Of a stretch of DNA of 32,241 nucleotides, positions 7,485 through 16,864 are shown one piece after another (the first letter of the stretch is position 1; each line of letters starts with the position of its first letter). The notes below the pieces were generated by a model. That model saw nothing but the letters and a program-made list of their open reading frames with translations, had not been told where the DNA came from and did no database searches. The position numbers and the translations under genes are program-made. Where the stretch lies: contig NZ_NOIF01000039.1 of the NCBI RefSeq assembly GCF_002265265.1, positions 1-32,241 on the forward strand. The letters run 5' to 3'. The DNA is from Photobacterium sanguinicancri. GTDB taxonomy: Bacteria; Pseudomonadota; Gammaproteobacteria; Enterobacterales; Vibrionaceae.

Positions 7485-8600
7485 TTAGCTTTCTTGTAAA
7501 CCATGCCATTGGTAATGGTTGTTTGGTTTTTTGCTTACAATACCTTCTTCCATGAATTGTTTGAAAATTTCATCTACTTCTTCACTGCTCATCTTTAAGA
7601 AGCGAGTCACCGCCCGTTTGGTACAGTTGACTTTGTTGGTGTTGAGTGCCGAGAATACCTGTTCGTAGGGCGTCTGTGGCTCTGCGGGTATATCCGACTC
7701 GTTGTCTTGCGATGACTCAGCAGACGCCTTGATGTCTTCTTCACTGCGCATATCCGTTAGTAGTTCCGGCTGTTTATGCGGCGCGTTATCAAAAGCATCG
7801 ATGGTAATCGGGTTCATACGGCGGAATTGATGACGAAAACGTTGCTCTTCACCGATTAAGCCGACAAAGAAAGCTGCGAAGAAATCAAGTAACACAGAAA
7901 GGAAAACCACTAAGCCAAGTTGCGCTGTTTGGGTCTGAACGTTTAACGATTTCGCTAGGCTATCGATTAATCCAAGTACAGAACCTTGACTCACCACGGG
8001 TAAACTATCGCGCTGCATCGCCAGTTCTTGCTGTTGGTGGCGTAATTTATCATTCGCTTTTTGAATACGAGTAACCCCTGTTGCGATACGTTCCATCTGA
8101 ATGTATTTTTCAGCAGCAACATTGTTAAGGGCGATCTGCTGTTCAATAGCTTCAATTTGCATATTGAAAGCGGTGATCTTACTTTGCTGCACATTGACAT
8201 GGCTTTGCGCTTGGTTAGTTGCGCTGTTGATACCGCCAATCGAGCCTCCTATAGAGATCGCGGCGAGAACGGTGTAGAAGGCGAAAGCGGAAAAGGCACC
8301 AGTGTAATTACGACGCGCGCGGCGTTCGCCAAATTCATACCACGCAAAGAATTTGCCTAATTCAAAAATTACCGCCAGACCACCAAAAAGGACCTGCATC
8401 AGCGGGTTTTCATCGATTGACAAGAAGAGTAATAATGAGAAAACAATCGACGCTAGAATGGAAGCGCTTGTAAAACTGTAAACCGTCCACATTGCGAACG
8501 AGCCTTTAGGGTACCTTACAGGTAGTGTGTCATTGTAAATCATAGTTATCGTATCTATTGCGTAGGTCGTTAAACCCTGCACGACGGACGGAGAGCCCAT
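7485..8600 (-). CDS. Membrane protein with coiled coil and C-terminal winged-helix-like domain, unknown function
   Basis: I do not recognise the family. Numbered from the ATG at 8600 (371 aa): hydrophobic segments lie at about 44-63, 68-87, 101-122 and 223-247, so four membrane spans. Between spans three and four is a Gln-rich coiled coil (about 125-200) carrying AMQRDSLPVV. After span four come a basic stretch (RFRHQFRR), an acidic linker, and a compact domain at about 312-371 whose helices end in FKQFMEEGIVSKK, similar in style to winged-helix modules such as FtsK gamma. A TTG at 8609 and an ATG at 8543 are alternative starts; none has a strong ribosome binding site. It is divergent from the MocR gene. 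A membrane-tethered nucleic-acid-binding role is speculation. Confidence 0.75.
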   Translation of the reverse strand: MGSPSVVQGLTTYAIDTITMIYNDTLPVRYPKGSFAMWTVYSFTSASILASIVFSLLLFLSIDENPLMQVLFGGLAVIFELGKFFAWYEFGERRARRNYTGAFSAFAFYTVLAAISIGGSIGGINSATNQAQSHVNVQQSKITAFNMQIEAIEQQIALNNVAAEKYIQMERIATGVTRIQKANDKLRHQQQELAMQRDSLPVVSQGSVLGLIDSLAKSLNVQTQTAQLGLVVFLSVLLDFFAAFFVGLIGEEQRFRHQFRRMNPITIDAFDNAPHKQPELLTDMRSEEDIKASAESSQDNESDIPAEPQTPYEQVFSALNTNKVNCTKRAVTRFLKMSSEEVDEIFKQFMEEGIVSKKPNNHYQWHGLQES

Positions 8601-8889
8601 CGCACTCAAATTTGAAGGTGCGAAAGGATACCTTAAAAAGCGGTGTTATCCCTTATAAATAAGCCCTTAGAGCCTTTTTCAGCCGTAAATTCACACTCGG
8701 CTTTCATAACTGTTTAAAGCTTGAACGATACTATGCTGTAGCAAAGTTATCTTGTGCTAGTAGGCTTGGTGTATCGGCATGGTATTTTGAGTGAAAATAT
8801 GGATTTCACCCGAGGTGAGTGCACACTTTTTTGCATTTAATGTGTATTTGGTGGAGGGCAAAGATACACTGCAATCAGACAAAATATTT

Positions 8890-10332
8890 ATGGATCTGAG
8901 TGGTGTGACAAATCCCCTAAAACGCTATCAACGAGTCATTACCGAAATTGAAAACCAGATAACACAACGTATTTGGTTACCAGGTGAACGTATCCCTTCC
9001 ATACGAGCGATGAGCAAGCAGCATGGCATAAGCCCCATGACGGTGATCCGTGCTTATGAACAATTAGAAGCGGATGGACTTATTCATGCTAAGCCTAAAT
9101 CGGGGTATTTTGTTTCTGCGCACTTAAATCAAATAAGCGTGAGTCAGCCTGATAAATTGCAAACTGAAAATAGGTCTATTGCTATTAATGCACATGTTTT
9201 TGATGTGTTGAGTGCATGTAAAAAACCGAATGTAATTCCATTCGGGTCGGCATTTCCTGATCCAGAACTCTTGCCATTAAATGCATTGGGCCGTGCGATG
9301 GGGCAGGTGATGAAAACCATGTCACCGCAAATGATGTTAACAGAATTGCCACCGGGCAACATGGCATTACGCCGTGCCATTGCTAAACGTTATTTACGCG
9401 ACGGCATTGACGTTTCGGTCGATGATATTGTTATTACGTCTGGCGCAATGGAATCTCTGGGGTTGAGCCTGATGGCGGTGACACAACCAGGAGATAGTGT
9501 CGCAATTGAGTCTCCCGCTTTTTATGGTGTACTGCAAACTATCGAACGGTTGAAATTAAAGGCGATTGAAATTCCAACCCACCCCCATGACGGAATTGAC
9601 GTTGCGCAGTTACAACGAGCGATTGAAACTCATGAGGTTAAAGCTTGTTGGGTGATGAGTTCGTTTCAAAATCCGTTAGGCGCCAGCATGCCAGATGAAA
9701 ACAAACAGCGCCTAATCACTTTATTGAACTCTCATGACATCCCGTTGATAGAAGACGATGTTTATGGTGAGTTGTATTTTTCAGACGAAAAGCCCAAACC
9801 GATTAAAGCATTTGATCAGCAAGATCGGGTATTACACTGTTGCTCATTTTCTAAAAGTTTGGCGATGGGATTTCGCGTAGGATGGGTTGTTGCAGGGCAA
9901 TATGCTCAACAGGTTGAGCGGTTACAGCTAATGTCGACCTTGTCTGCGGCTATTCCTAATCAGTTGGCCATCGCCAATTATTTGCAGCACGGAAACTATG
10001 ATACTCATTTACGACGGTTACGCGCTGAATTAGAGCTGCGAATGACACAAACATTAGCGGCTATTAAGCAATATTTCCCTGAAGCTTCGATTGTTTCTAA
10101 GCCATCCGGCGGTTATTTTTTATGGGTTGAGTTACCCGCTGTGATCAACAGTGCAAACTTACTACCTATATTATTAGAGCAACACAATATCAGTATTGCT
10201 CCTGGTACATTGTTTGCGAGTGATGATCGTTTTAAGCATTGTATTCGGCTTAACTGCGCCTATGAGTGGAATTCTATTGCTCAGCAAGCCATTAGAACGA
10301 TAGCGCAAGTGATTAAAGACAATAGCCATTAA
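8890..10332 (+). CDS. MocR-type GntR/aminotransferase regulator, YdcR-like
   Basis: A fusion of an N-terminal GntR winged helix (YQRVITEIENQITQRIWLPG, then IPSIRAMSKQHGISPMTVIRAYEQLEADGLI) to a fold-type I aminotransferase domain. The PLP-binding Lys is in SFSKSLAMGFRVGW (K322 counting from the ATG at 8890), and the usual blocks SSFQNPLG and EDDVYGELYF are present. Such proteins are PLP-dependent transcription factors that often control vitamin B6, amino-acid or transport genes. The frame is open to a GTG at 8791, giving 513 aa; neither start has a clear ribosome binding site, and 8890 gives a family-like N-terminus. The target is unknown; the divergent membrane protein gene is the obvious candidate by position. 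Confidence 0.88.
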   Translation: MDLSGVTNPLKRYQRVITEIENQITQRIWLPGERIPSIRAMSKQHGISPMTVIRAYEQLEADGLIHAKPKSGYFVSAHLNQISVSQPDKLQTENRSIAINAHVFDVLSACKKPNVIPFGSAFPDPELLPLNALGRAMGQVMKTMSPQMMLTELPPGNMALRRAIAKRYLRDGIDVSVDDIVITSGAMESLGLSLMAVTQPGDSVAIESPAFYGVLQTIERLKLKAIEIPTHPHDGIDVAQLQRAIETHEVKACWVMSSFQNPLGASMPDENKQRLITLLNSHDIPLIEDDVYGELYFSDEKPKPIKAFDQQDRVLHCCSFSKSLAMGFRVGWVVAGQYAQQVERLQLMSTLSAAIPNQLAIANYLQHGNYDTHLRRLRAELELRMTQTLAAIKQYFPEASIVSKPSGGYFLWVELPAVINSANLLPILLEQHNISIAPGTLFASDDRFKHCIRLNCAYEWNSIAQQAIRTIAQVIKDNSH

Positions 10333-10406
10333 CCAAATAATCACGCTAAATTCTCTTGTTATCACAATACTTAGTTGGAAACTCTTCAGTATAAAGATAT
10401 GTATAT

Positions 10407-10634
10407 TTAATGTGAGGACGTTGAATCGCTATTAGACTCAAGCCTTATTGTGTACTTAACCGCAGCAACCGCGATAAAAAAGAGAATGAACGGAATGGCC
10501 GCAGCAATATATTCACTCCACATCATATAAGCAAAACTCTTTGCTAAAATAACGTGCCCAGCAATGAGCAAAAAAGCACAAATAACCGCAACAGCAATAA
10601 GTTTAACTTCGCTGTTCAATGCGCGTTCTTCCAT
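10407..10634 (-). CDS. Small membrane protein, 75 aa, two predicted membrane spans
   Basis: I do not recognise it. From the ATG at 10634 the protein has two hydrophobic segments, about residues 11-32 (VKLIAVAVICAFLLIAGHVI) and 41-60 (IAAAIPFILFFIAVAAV), and a short Ser/Asp-rich tail. The start is well supported by AGAGAGG eight nt upstream; the frame continues to a TTG at 10661, but that start lacks support. It converges on the MocR gene with 74 nt between the stops. Length, hydrophobicity and ribosome binding site argue that it is real. Confidence 0.7.
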   Translation of the reverse strand: MEERALNSEVKLIAVAVICAFLLIAGHVILAKSFAYMMWSEYIAAAIPFILFFIAVAAVKYTIRLESNSDSTSSH

Positions 10635-10967
10635 TTTGTGTACCTCTCTCTGGTTACCCAATGTGAGTGACTAGTAAAACATTGATTAATAGATAGGTAG
10701 TAGTACAGAAAGTGGCAAAACAGACCATAACAGTTGATGTTAGGTTCAGCGCAACGCCGCCATAGTAATAAACAAGTAACCAATAAACGCCTTTTATTGT
10801 GTGTCGTATAAATACCCGTAAGGAATGTTGTTAACTTATTGATTTAAATTGACTAATTCTTGCTCTGTTGACGTGTGCATTTTTGTTATTAATCCTTTTG
10901 GGATGTAATATTCGCAGCGATTATGAGTATATGCTCAACCATTCACACATAGAGTGCACATATAATA
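10635..10967. other. Divergent intergenic region before the FG-GAP lipoprotein
   Basis: A 333-nt AT-rich stretch separating two divergent genes, so it should hold both promoters. A TTGACG near 10868 is a possible -35 for the lipoprotein gene, but its -10 is poor. I see no RNA gene, strong hairpin, repeat or clear operator. Confidence 0.4.
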
Positions 10968-13511
10968 ATGAACAATAAAAAAGTAGGGCCATGGCTAGCG
11001 AGCGCCTTGATAAGCTTATCTGTTGCTGGATGTAACAGCGATAGCAATGGAAGTACGCCGAAGAAAGAACCTCAAGCGACTGTTAATGCACAATTTGCTG
11101 CAACCTACCTCCAAACTATCCAGCCGCCAGCGCTCAGTGGTTATTCAGTCCAATATGATGCGTCAGCGTCGACCGCTAAGGTGATGACAGTCTCTAAGGC
11201 AGCGCAAGATGTGTCTTATCAAGGCACATTACGTATTACCAATCGTGCCGCCCCTTCTGAACACACCGATTATGAGTGGCCGGTAACGCAACGTGCCGAT
11301 GGTAGTGTGGAGTCTCACCGTGCATTATCATTAAAACCAGGTATTTACGATTTCTTCTTGATTGTCGAAGACAATAAAGGGCACCAGTATTTAGCTGAAT
11401 CACTGGGTCAGCAGATTGCCGATAATGAGCAACCAGAACTCGAGTTTGTATTAAAGCCAAACCTTGGCGAAACCATTACCGATCTTGATGTTGTCGCTTA
11501 TGTGGCTAACTTAAAATTCTCATTCACTACTGAAGAGTTATCTGAGTTGGTTGAGCCCCAGTTTGGCTTGAAAATTAATGATGAGAAAGAACGCGTTTTC
11601 AGCATTAATAAAGAGACTGGCTTATCTGAAATCGTGCTAAATGTTCAGCCTGGTGAGTACACCATGGCGCTGAAATTGTACGATGGCGATCTGATGGTCG
11701 GCAAAAATGAAAATGAAACTAAGCTAGATATCGTTGAAGGCTCTGATGCCAAGATGGACGTTATCCCGTTACAAGCGGATGTCACGGTAAAGCTGGATGA
11801 GCTAAAAGATCTGGGCGAGTTTACCTTTAATATTCCGTCTGAGATTGTTGAAGAAGTTGGCGATGAAAGCAAGGTCTCGTTAATTGTTCGTCTTTCATCT
11901 AACAGCACGGATGCCTTAATTCATGAAAAAGTGCTCACGGTTGTTAGCGATAATAAAGGTGGCTTTGTCGCAAGTGATATTTTTGAAACCCAAGGTGAAA
12001 GTGCAGTCACTGCAAGTTTGTCTTTTCATCATATAGATGAAGCGGCAGAGGGCTACCAGAAAGCACCGTATGCGCAATGCCTAAGTGATATTAATGTAGA
12101 GCTGAATCAGGGGGCGGGTTGTAAGTTAAGCCTTAAACGCGAAGGTATTATTACAGGTCACATTAAAGGGACAGTACACTTTAATATTATAGATCAACAG
12201 TCTCAGGCTGCGAGTGGCGCCAAAGTTTACCTTAATAATGAATTAGTCGGTATCACAGGTAAAGAGCTGAGTCCTGGTTCATTAAAACTGAACTTGGTCG
12301 CTGGCGAGTATATGGTGAAAGCCTCTCAAGGTAATGCTATTGCGAAAGATAGTATCGAAGTCAAACCTCTCGATGTATTGAATAAGGCCTTGTACCTAGG
12401 GCGCAACCCTGACTTGGGTACGGGTAATTTTGTTGAGCAGAGCCAGTTTTATGCATCAAGTTATGTCGATCCATATTCAATTGCCACTGGTGATATTAAT
12501 GGTGATGGTTTAGTTGATTTAGTTTTTGGTGGATACCGAGGCTATCAGGTTGAAATCGCTCAACCTGATGGCAGCTATAAGTCTACGTACCAAGAAATAT
12601 TACCAGCGGCTTATCGTCAGGTTGTGCTGGGTGATCTAGATGGTGATGGTGATCTGGATTTTGTATTGAGTGCAGAAGAGGGTGATGTTTTATCCGTCTA
12701 TTTGAATGACGGAAAAGGTAACTTTGCGAAAGATACTGATCTACTGCCTCAGACTGAGGATATCAGTATTTGTAGCGTAAAAGTTGCTGATCTTGATAAC
12801 GACGGTGATTTGGACGTTGTTGCACTTAGAACAGGTGCGAGTACCGCGAGTGGCCGTACTCTGATTTATCTTAATCAAGGTAACGGTAAGTTTATTGATT
12901 CACAGCAACAGCTCATGTCTAAGGTTAATCGAAATAAGATTTCAGTATTGGCGATTGGCGATATGAATAATGATGGTCATCTAGATATTGTTGTCGGAGA
13001 ATCGGGTACTGGGAGTAAGGGGCTAGTTTACCTAAATAACGGTGAGGGTATCTTTGAAAGTTCGAAAGTCATTTGGGATGGTAATAATGAGTCTTCAACT
13101 TCTGTCGTGTTAGCTGATGTAAATGATAACGGTAAGTTGGATGTATTCGTCACAGATGAAGATGGCAGAAACCGTTTATACCTTAATGAAGGCGATGTTA
13201 CGTTTAATTTGTCTAATTCGAACTTCGGTACTCAAGGTCAACGCGCAGTTTTTTCAGATATCAACAGTAATGGTAAGCCAGACATCTTAATTCTAGATGC
13301 TAATAGCTTAGTCACAGCGTATTCAAACAATGGCAATGGTACTTATACTTTGTCGCATACAGTGGTTGGCGCTTCTGATTTCGGAAAAACGGAAGACTTG
13401 CACACCACCGACTTAGATAAAGATGGTGATGAGGATTTAGTGGTGCTGGGCTATAAAAGTGAAACACCAAAACCTGTTTATGGTCGTATTTACCACAACA
13501 CGCCACACTAA
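10968..13511 (+). CDS. Large lipoprotein with C-terminal FG-GAP/VCBS beta-propeller
   Basis: An 847-residue secreted lipoprotein: basic N-terminus, hydrophobic segment, lipobox SVAGC with C22 lipidated, then Asn-Ser, which favours the outer membrane. Residues about 30-480 are beta-rich and of unknown type, probably Ig-like or carboxypeptidase-regulatory-like modules. From about residue 500 come seven repeats with DxNxDGxxD calcium-loop signatures, among them GDINGDGLVD, GDLDGDGDLD, ADLDNDGDLD, GDMNNDGHLD, ADVNDNGKLD, SDINSNGKPD and TDLDKDGDED. Seven repeats fit a closed integrin-like propeller. A role in surface adhesion or polysaccharide binding is inferred from the fold only. The ribosome binding site is weak. 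A strong terminator follows, so it is a single-gene transcript. Confidence 0.88.
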   Translation: MNNKKVGPWLASALISLSVAGCNSDSNGSTPKKEPQATVNAQFAATYLQTIQPPALSGYSVQYDASASTAKVMTVSKAAQDVSYQGTLRITNRAAPSEHTDYEWPVTQRADGSVESHRALSLKPGIYDFFLIVEDNKGHQYLAESLGQQIADNEQPELEFVLKPNLGETITDLDVVAYVANLKFSFTTEELSELVEPQFGLKINDEKERVFSINKETGLSEIVLNVQPGEYTMALKLYDGDLMVGKNENETKLDIVEGSDAKMDVIPLQADVTVKLDELKDLGEFTFNIPSEIVEEVGDESKVSLIVRLSSNSTDALIHEKVLTVVSDNKGGFVASDIFETQGESAVTASLSFHHIDEAAEGYQKAPYAQCLSDINVELNQGAGCKLSLKREGIITGHIKGTVHFNIIDQQSQAASGAKVYLNNELVGITGKELSPGSLKLNLVAGEYMVKASQGNAIAKDSIEVKPLDVLNKALYLGRNPDLGTGNFVEQSQFYASSYVDPYSIATGDINGDGLVDLVFGGYRGYQVEIAQPDGSYKSTYQEILPAAYRQVVLGDLDGDGDLDFVLSAEEGDVLSVYLNDGKGNFAKDTDLLPQTEDISICSVKVADLDNDGDLDVVALRTGASTASGRTLIYLNQGNGKFIDSQQQLMSKVNRNKISVLAIGDMNNDGHLDIVVGESGTGSKGLVYLNNGEGIFESSKVIWDGNNESSTSVVLADVNDNGKLDVFVTDEDGRNRLYLNEGDVTFNLSNSNFGTQGQRAVFSDINSNGKPDILILDANSLVTAYSNNGNGTYTLSHTVVGASDFGKTEDLHTTDLDKDGDEDLVVLGYKSETPKPVYGRIYHNTPH

Positions 13512-13540
13512 CCGAATCTAGTTAGTTTTCATATGTTAGT

Positions 13541-13567
13541 AAGCGGCAGTTTCCCTGCCGCTTTTTT
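13541..13567 (+). terminator. Rho-independent terminator of the FG-GAP lipoprotein gene
   Basis: Perfect 9-bp stem AAGCGGCAG / CTGCCGCTT with loop TTTCC and a T run, 30 nt after the stop codon. Confidence 0.93.
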
Positions 13568-13732
13568 GTGTCTGTTTGTTGCTCGAGAACCTGCATTGAG
13601 CAAGCGTGTGACGGTTGTCAATAATCCGAATTTTGCCATTTACTTGTGTTGTAAAAATGTTAATTCCCTTCTAGGGTTAAAACTCTATTCAAACGGTTGT
13701 TTAGATCTATTACCTTTATTGAGGAACAAAAC

Positions 13733-14179
13733 ATGGAAGCGATGCTAAAGGGTTACCCTGTCATTACTGAAATACCAGTAGCATGGGGAGAAATGGATGC
13801 CCTCAATCATGTCAATAACGTGGTTTACTTCCGCTATTTTGAAACGGCACGCATTGATTACTTTTTGCAGCTTTCATTAATGGACGATTTGCAAAAGACG
13901 GGGATTGGACCAGTGCTGAAAGAAACGCAATGTAGTTATAAAATTCCAGTGACTTTTCCCGATACTTTGCATGTCGGATCTAAAATTTGCGATATGGGTG
14001 ATGATCGTTTTACGATGCAGTACAGTATTTATAGCCAGAAGCTAGGTAAGATCACCACAACAGGATATGCGAAAGTGGTGATGTTTAACTTTCAAACCAA
14101 TAAGAAAACCCTAATTTCAGATGAAATACGCGTACGAGTCGCTGAAATTCAAGCTAAAAGCAATGCTATACTTGTCTAG
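13733..14179 (+). CDS. Acyl-CoA thioesterase, hotdog fold (YbgC/FadM-like)
   Basis: A 148-residue single-hotdog protein of the 4-hydroxybenzoyl-CoA thioesterase group. The signature WGEMDALNHVNNVVYFRYFE lies at residues 18-37; D22 and the HVNN turn line the active site, and E20 stands where many relatives have Asp. The substrate is probably a fatty or aromatic acyl-CoA but cannot be read from the sequence. The ATG at 13733 has GAGGA seven nt upstream, better than the TTG at 13697 that would add 12 atypical residues. No signal peptide, so cytosolic. The tRNA-Ser copy 2 promoter begins 67 nt downstream. Confidence 0.87.
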   Translation: MEAMLKGYPVITEIPVAWGEMDALNHVNNVVYFRYFETARIDYFLQLSLMDDLQKTGIGPVLKETQCSYKIPVTFPDTLHVGSKICDMGDDRFTMQYSIYSQKLGKITTTGYAKVVMFNFQTNKKTLISDEIRVRVAEIQAKSNAILV

Positions 14180-14245
14180 AAAAGGTGAAATAGCTCTTTT
14201 TTATGATGTTTTGCCGAATTTGCACTCACTTGATGACTTTAGGGG

Positions 14246-14274
14246 TTTACAGTTCGCAGATGCATCGTTACTAT
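14246..14274 (+). promoter_or_regulatory. Sigma70-type promoter of tRNA-Ser copy 2
   Basis: TTTACA (14246-14251) and TACTAT (14269-14274) are separated by 17 nt and followed by a GC-rich discriminator (ACGCCGC). The -35 lies in GGGGTTTACA, the same 10-mer as in front of copy 1. Confidence 0.75.
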
Positions 14275-14287
14275 ACGCCGCAATTAC

Positions 14288-14377
14288 GGAGAGATGGCTG
14301 AGTGGTCGAAAGCACCGGTCTTGAAAACCGGCGGCGGTTTATCCCGTCCTAGGGTTCAAATCCCTATCTCTCCGCCA
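14288..14377 (+). tRNA. tRNA-Ser (UGA anticodon), copy 2
   Basis: Identical over 90 nt to the copy at 298-387: acceptor GGAGAGA / TCTCTCC, anticodon TGA in loop CTTGAAA, long variable arm, T arm and encoded CCA. It has its own promoter and its own terminator, and the flanks outside the -35 block differ from copy 1, so the identity is limited to the mature tRNA. Confidence 0.97.
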
Positions 14378-14385
14378 AATTTTAG

Positions 14386-14411
14386 AAACCCGCCTAGTGG
14401 CGGGTTTTTTT
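14386..14411 (+). terminator. Rho-independent terminator of tRNA-Ser copy 2
   Basis: Perfect stem AAACCCGCC / GGCGGGTTT with loop TAGT and a T run, starting 9 nt after the CCA end. Confidence 0.93.
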
Positions 14412-14744
14412 GTATGTAGCACGAGTTTGTACGCTGGACTAAGTCTTAGCTTACGAATCGGTTAACTAGGCGTCCTGGTAACATGGAAGCATAAATTTAG
14501 GGGCGAGGAAGCGTGAGTATTACTCAGACAGTGCTATATTTTAGCAAGCTATACTCCCCCTTTATTTCAGCATGTTGTCAGGTTATTTTAGGTGAGTGAG
14601 TAAATTGATGCTGATGTGACCAAAACAATCAATACTATATGCAGCGATTCCTGCAATTGACGCTATAGCTATGTTTCGTTTATTACAATAAGTGTTATAC
14701 TCCCCACCTTGAATAGTGACAGTAATTGTTTATAGAGAAAAACA
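14412..14744 (+). promoter_or_regulatory. fusA2 upstream region with two TATACTCCCC promoter elements
   Basis: This 333-nt region contains the 10-mer TATACTCCCC twice, at 14550-14559 and 14696-14705. The second is an extended -10 (TGTTATACT) lying 44 nt before the fusA2 start; neither has a good -35. Both carry a C-rich discriminator, which in enterobacteria marks ppGpp-repressed promoters of translation genes. I see no gene here. Confidence 0.5.
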
Positions 14745-16838
14745 ATGACAGATTTATCTAAATACAGAAACATTGGTATTTTCGCGCACGTTGATGCGGG
14801 TAAAACTACTACTACTGAGCGTATCCTGAAGCTTACTGGTGAAATCCATAAAATCGGTGATACACACGATGGCTCAACAACTACTGACTTCATGGAACAG
14901 GAAGCTGAGCGCGGAATAACAATCCAGTCTGCAGCAGTAAGCTGTTTCTGGAAAGATCACCGCCTAAACGTTATCGATACTCCTGGACACGTTGACTTCA
15001 CAGTTGAAGTTTACCGTTCACTTAAAGTACTTGATGGCGGCATCGGTGTATTCTGTGGTTCTGGTGGTGTTGAACCTCAGTCAGAAACTAACTGGCGTTA
15101 CGCGAATGAATCAGAAGTTGCTCGTCTGATCTTCGTAAACAAACTAGACCGTATGGGTGCTGACTTCTTTAGCGTTGTTGATCAAGTTAAAAAAGTACTA
15201 GGTGCTAACCCACTAGTTATGACTCTACCAATCGGTCGTGAAGATGACTTCGTTGGTGTTGTCGACGTTCTAAACCGTCAAGCATACGTTTGGGATGACA
15301 CTGGTCTTCCTGAAAACTACGAAATTCAAGCAATCCCAGAAGATATGGTTGATGACGTAGAAGCTTACCGTGAAGAGATGATCGAAACTGCTGTTGAGCA
15401 AGACGACGATCTAATGGAAGCTTACATGGAAGGTGAAGAGCCTTCTATTGAAGACATCAAGCGTTGTATCCGTAAAGGTACTCGCGATATCGCATTCTTC
15501 CCAACGTTCTGTGGTTCTGCATACAAAAACAAAGGTATGCAGCTAATCCTTGATGCTGTTGTTGATTACCTTCCAGCTCCAACGGAAGTTGAACCACAAC
15601 CGCTAACAGATCCAGAAACTGGTGAAGCGACTGGTGAAGTTGCTACAGTATCTGCTGATGAGCCACTAAAAGCGCTTGCGTTCAAAATTATGGACGACCG
15701 TTTCGGTGCACTTACTTTCATCCGTATCTACTCAGGTCGTATGAACAAAGGTGACACAATTCTTAACTCAGCAACTGGTAAAACAGAGCGTATCGGCCGT
15801 ATGGTTGAGATGCAAGCTGATGACCGTAACGAACTAACATCTGCACAAGCTGGTGATATCATCGCTGTAGTAGGTATGAAAAACGTTCAAACTGGTCACA
15901 CGCTTTGTGATGTTAAGCACGAGTGTACGCTTGAGCCAATGATCTTCCCAGTTCCAGTAATCTCTATTGCTGTTACGCCGAAAGACAAAGGCGGTTCTGA
16001 GAAAATGGGTATCGCAATCGGTAAAATGGTTGCAGAAGATCCATCTTTCCAAGTTGAAACTGACGAAGAAACTGGCGAAACCATCCTTAAAGGTATGGGT
16101 GAGCTTCACCTAGATATCAAAGTAGATATCCTTAAGCGTACTTACGGCGTAGACCTAATCGTTGGTCAACCACAAGTTGCTTACCGTGAAACTATCACTA
16201 AAGCAGTTGAAGATAGCTACACGCATAAGAAACAATCTGGTGGTTCTGGTCAATTCGGTAAGATCGATTACCGTATCAAACCAGGCGAAGTTGGTTCTGG
16301 TTTCAGCTTCAAGTCTGTTGTTGTTGGTGGTAACGTACCTAAAGAATTCTGGCCTGCAATCGAAAAAGGTTTTGCTGGCATGATGGATAACGGTGTTCTT
16401 GCTGGTTTCCCAACGCTAGATGTTGAAGTTGAACTATTCGACGGTGGTTTCCACGCAGTCGATTCATCTGCAGTAGCTTTCGAAATCGCAGCGAAAGGCG
16501 CATTCCGCCAATCTATGCCTAAAGCAGGTGCACAACTTCTTGAACCAATCATGCACGTAGACGTGTTCACACCAGAAGATCACGTTGGTGATGTTATCGG
16601 TGACCTTAACCGTCGTCGTGGTATGATCAAAGACCAAATGGCTGGTGTTACTGGCGTACGTATCAAAGCGGACGTTCCACTATCAGAAATGTTTGGTTAC
16701 ATTGGTACTCTACGTACAATGACATCTGGTCGTGGTCAGTTCTCTATGGAGTTCGCACACTACGCACCATGTCCTGCTAACGTAGCAGAAGCAGTAATTG
16801 CTGAAGTTAAAGAACGCGAAGCAGCAGCTAGAAAATAA
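14745..16838 (+). CDS. fusA2: Elongation factor G, FusA2 type
   Basis: A full-length 697-residue translational GTPase that drives tRNA-mRNA translocation and/or ribosome recycling. G motifs: AHVDAGKTT (14-22, P-loop), DTPGH (78-82) and NKLD (132-135); the switch I block ERGITI is at 55-60. Domains II-V follow in normal order. It lacks str-operon neighbours (rpsL, rpsG, tuf), so I read it as the second EF-G carried by many vibrios and pseudomonads rather than the main FusA. Codon use is strongly biased to CGT, GGT, GAC, AAC and CTA, unlike its neighbours, which suggests high expression. The ribosome binding site AGAGA is weak. It has its own promoters and terminator. Confidence 0.93.
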   Translation: MTDLSKYRNIGIFAHVDAGKTTTTERILKLTGEIHKIGDTHDGSTTTDFMEQEAERGITIQSAAVSCFWKDHRLNVIDTPGHVDFTVEVYRSLKVLDGGIGVFCGSGGVEPQSETNWRYANESEVARLIFVNKLDRMGADFFSVVDQVKKVLGANPLVMTLPIGREDDFVGVVDVLNRQAYVWDDTGLPENYEIQAIPEDMVDDVEAYREEMIETAVEQDDDLMEAYMEGEEPSIEDIKRCIRKGTRDIAFFPTFCGSAYKNKGMQLILDAVVDYLPAPTEVEPQPLTDPETGEATGEVATVSADEPLKALAFKIMDDRFGALTFIRIYSGRMNKGDTILNSATGKTERIGRMVEMQADDRNELTSAQAGDIIAVVGMKNVQTGHTLCDVKHECTLEPMIFPVPVISIAVTPKDKGGSEKMGIAIGKMVAEDPSFQVETDEETGETILKGMGELHLDIKVDILKRTYGVDLIVGQPQVAYRETITKAVEDSYTHKKQSGGSGQFGKIDYRIKPGEVGSGFSFKSVVVGGNVPKEFWPAIEKGFAGMMDNGVLAGFPTLDVEVELFDGGFHAVDSSAVAFEIAAKGAFRQSMPKAGAQLLEPIMHVDVFTPEDHVGDVIGDLNRRRGMIKDQMAGVTGVRIKADVPLSEMFGYIGTLRTMTSGRGQFSMEFAHYAPCPANVAEAVIAEVKEREAAARK

Positions 16839-16864
16839 TTTAGCTCCTTTCGTTAATTAGCTTT

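Noticed and set aside
298..14377. Genomic island flanked by tRNA-Ser attachment sites
   Set aside because: Both tRNAs are complete with their own promoter and terminator, there is no integrase, and the genes between look like ordinary chromosomal genes.
15834..16570. Several open frames inside fusA2 on both strands
   Set aside because: They arise from the strong codon bias of the EF-G gene, which lowers stop codons in other frames.
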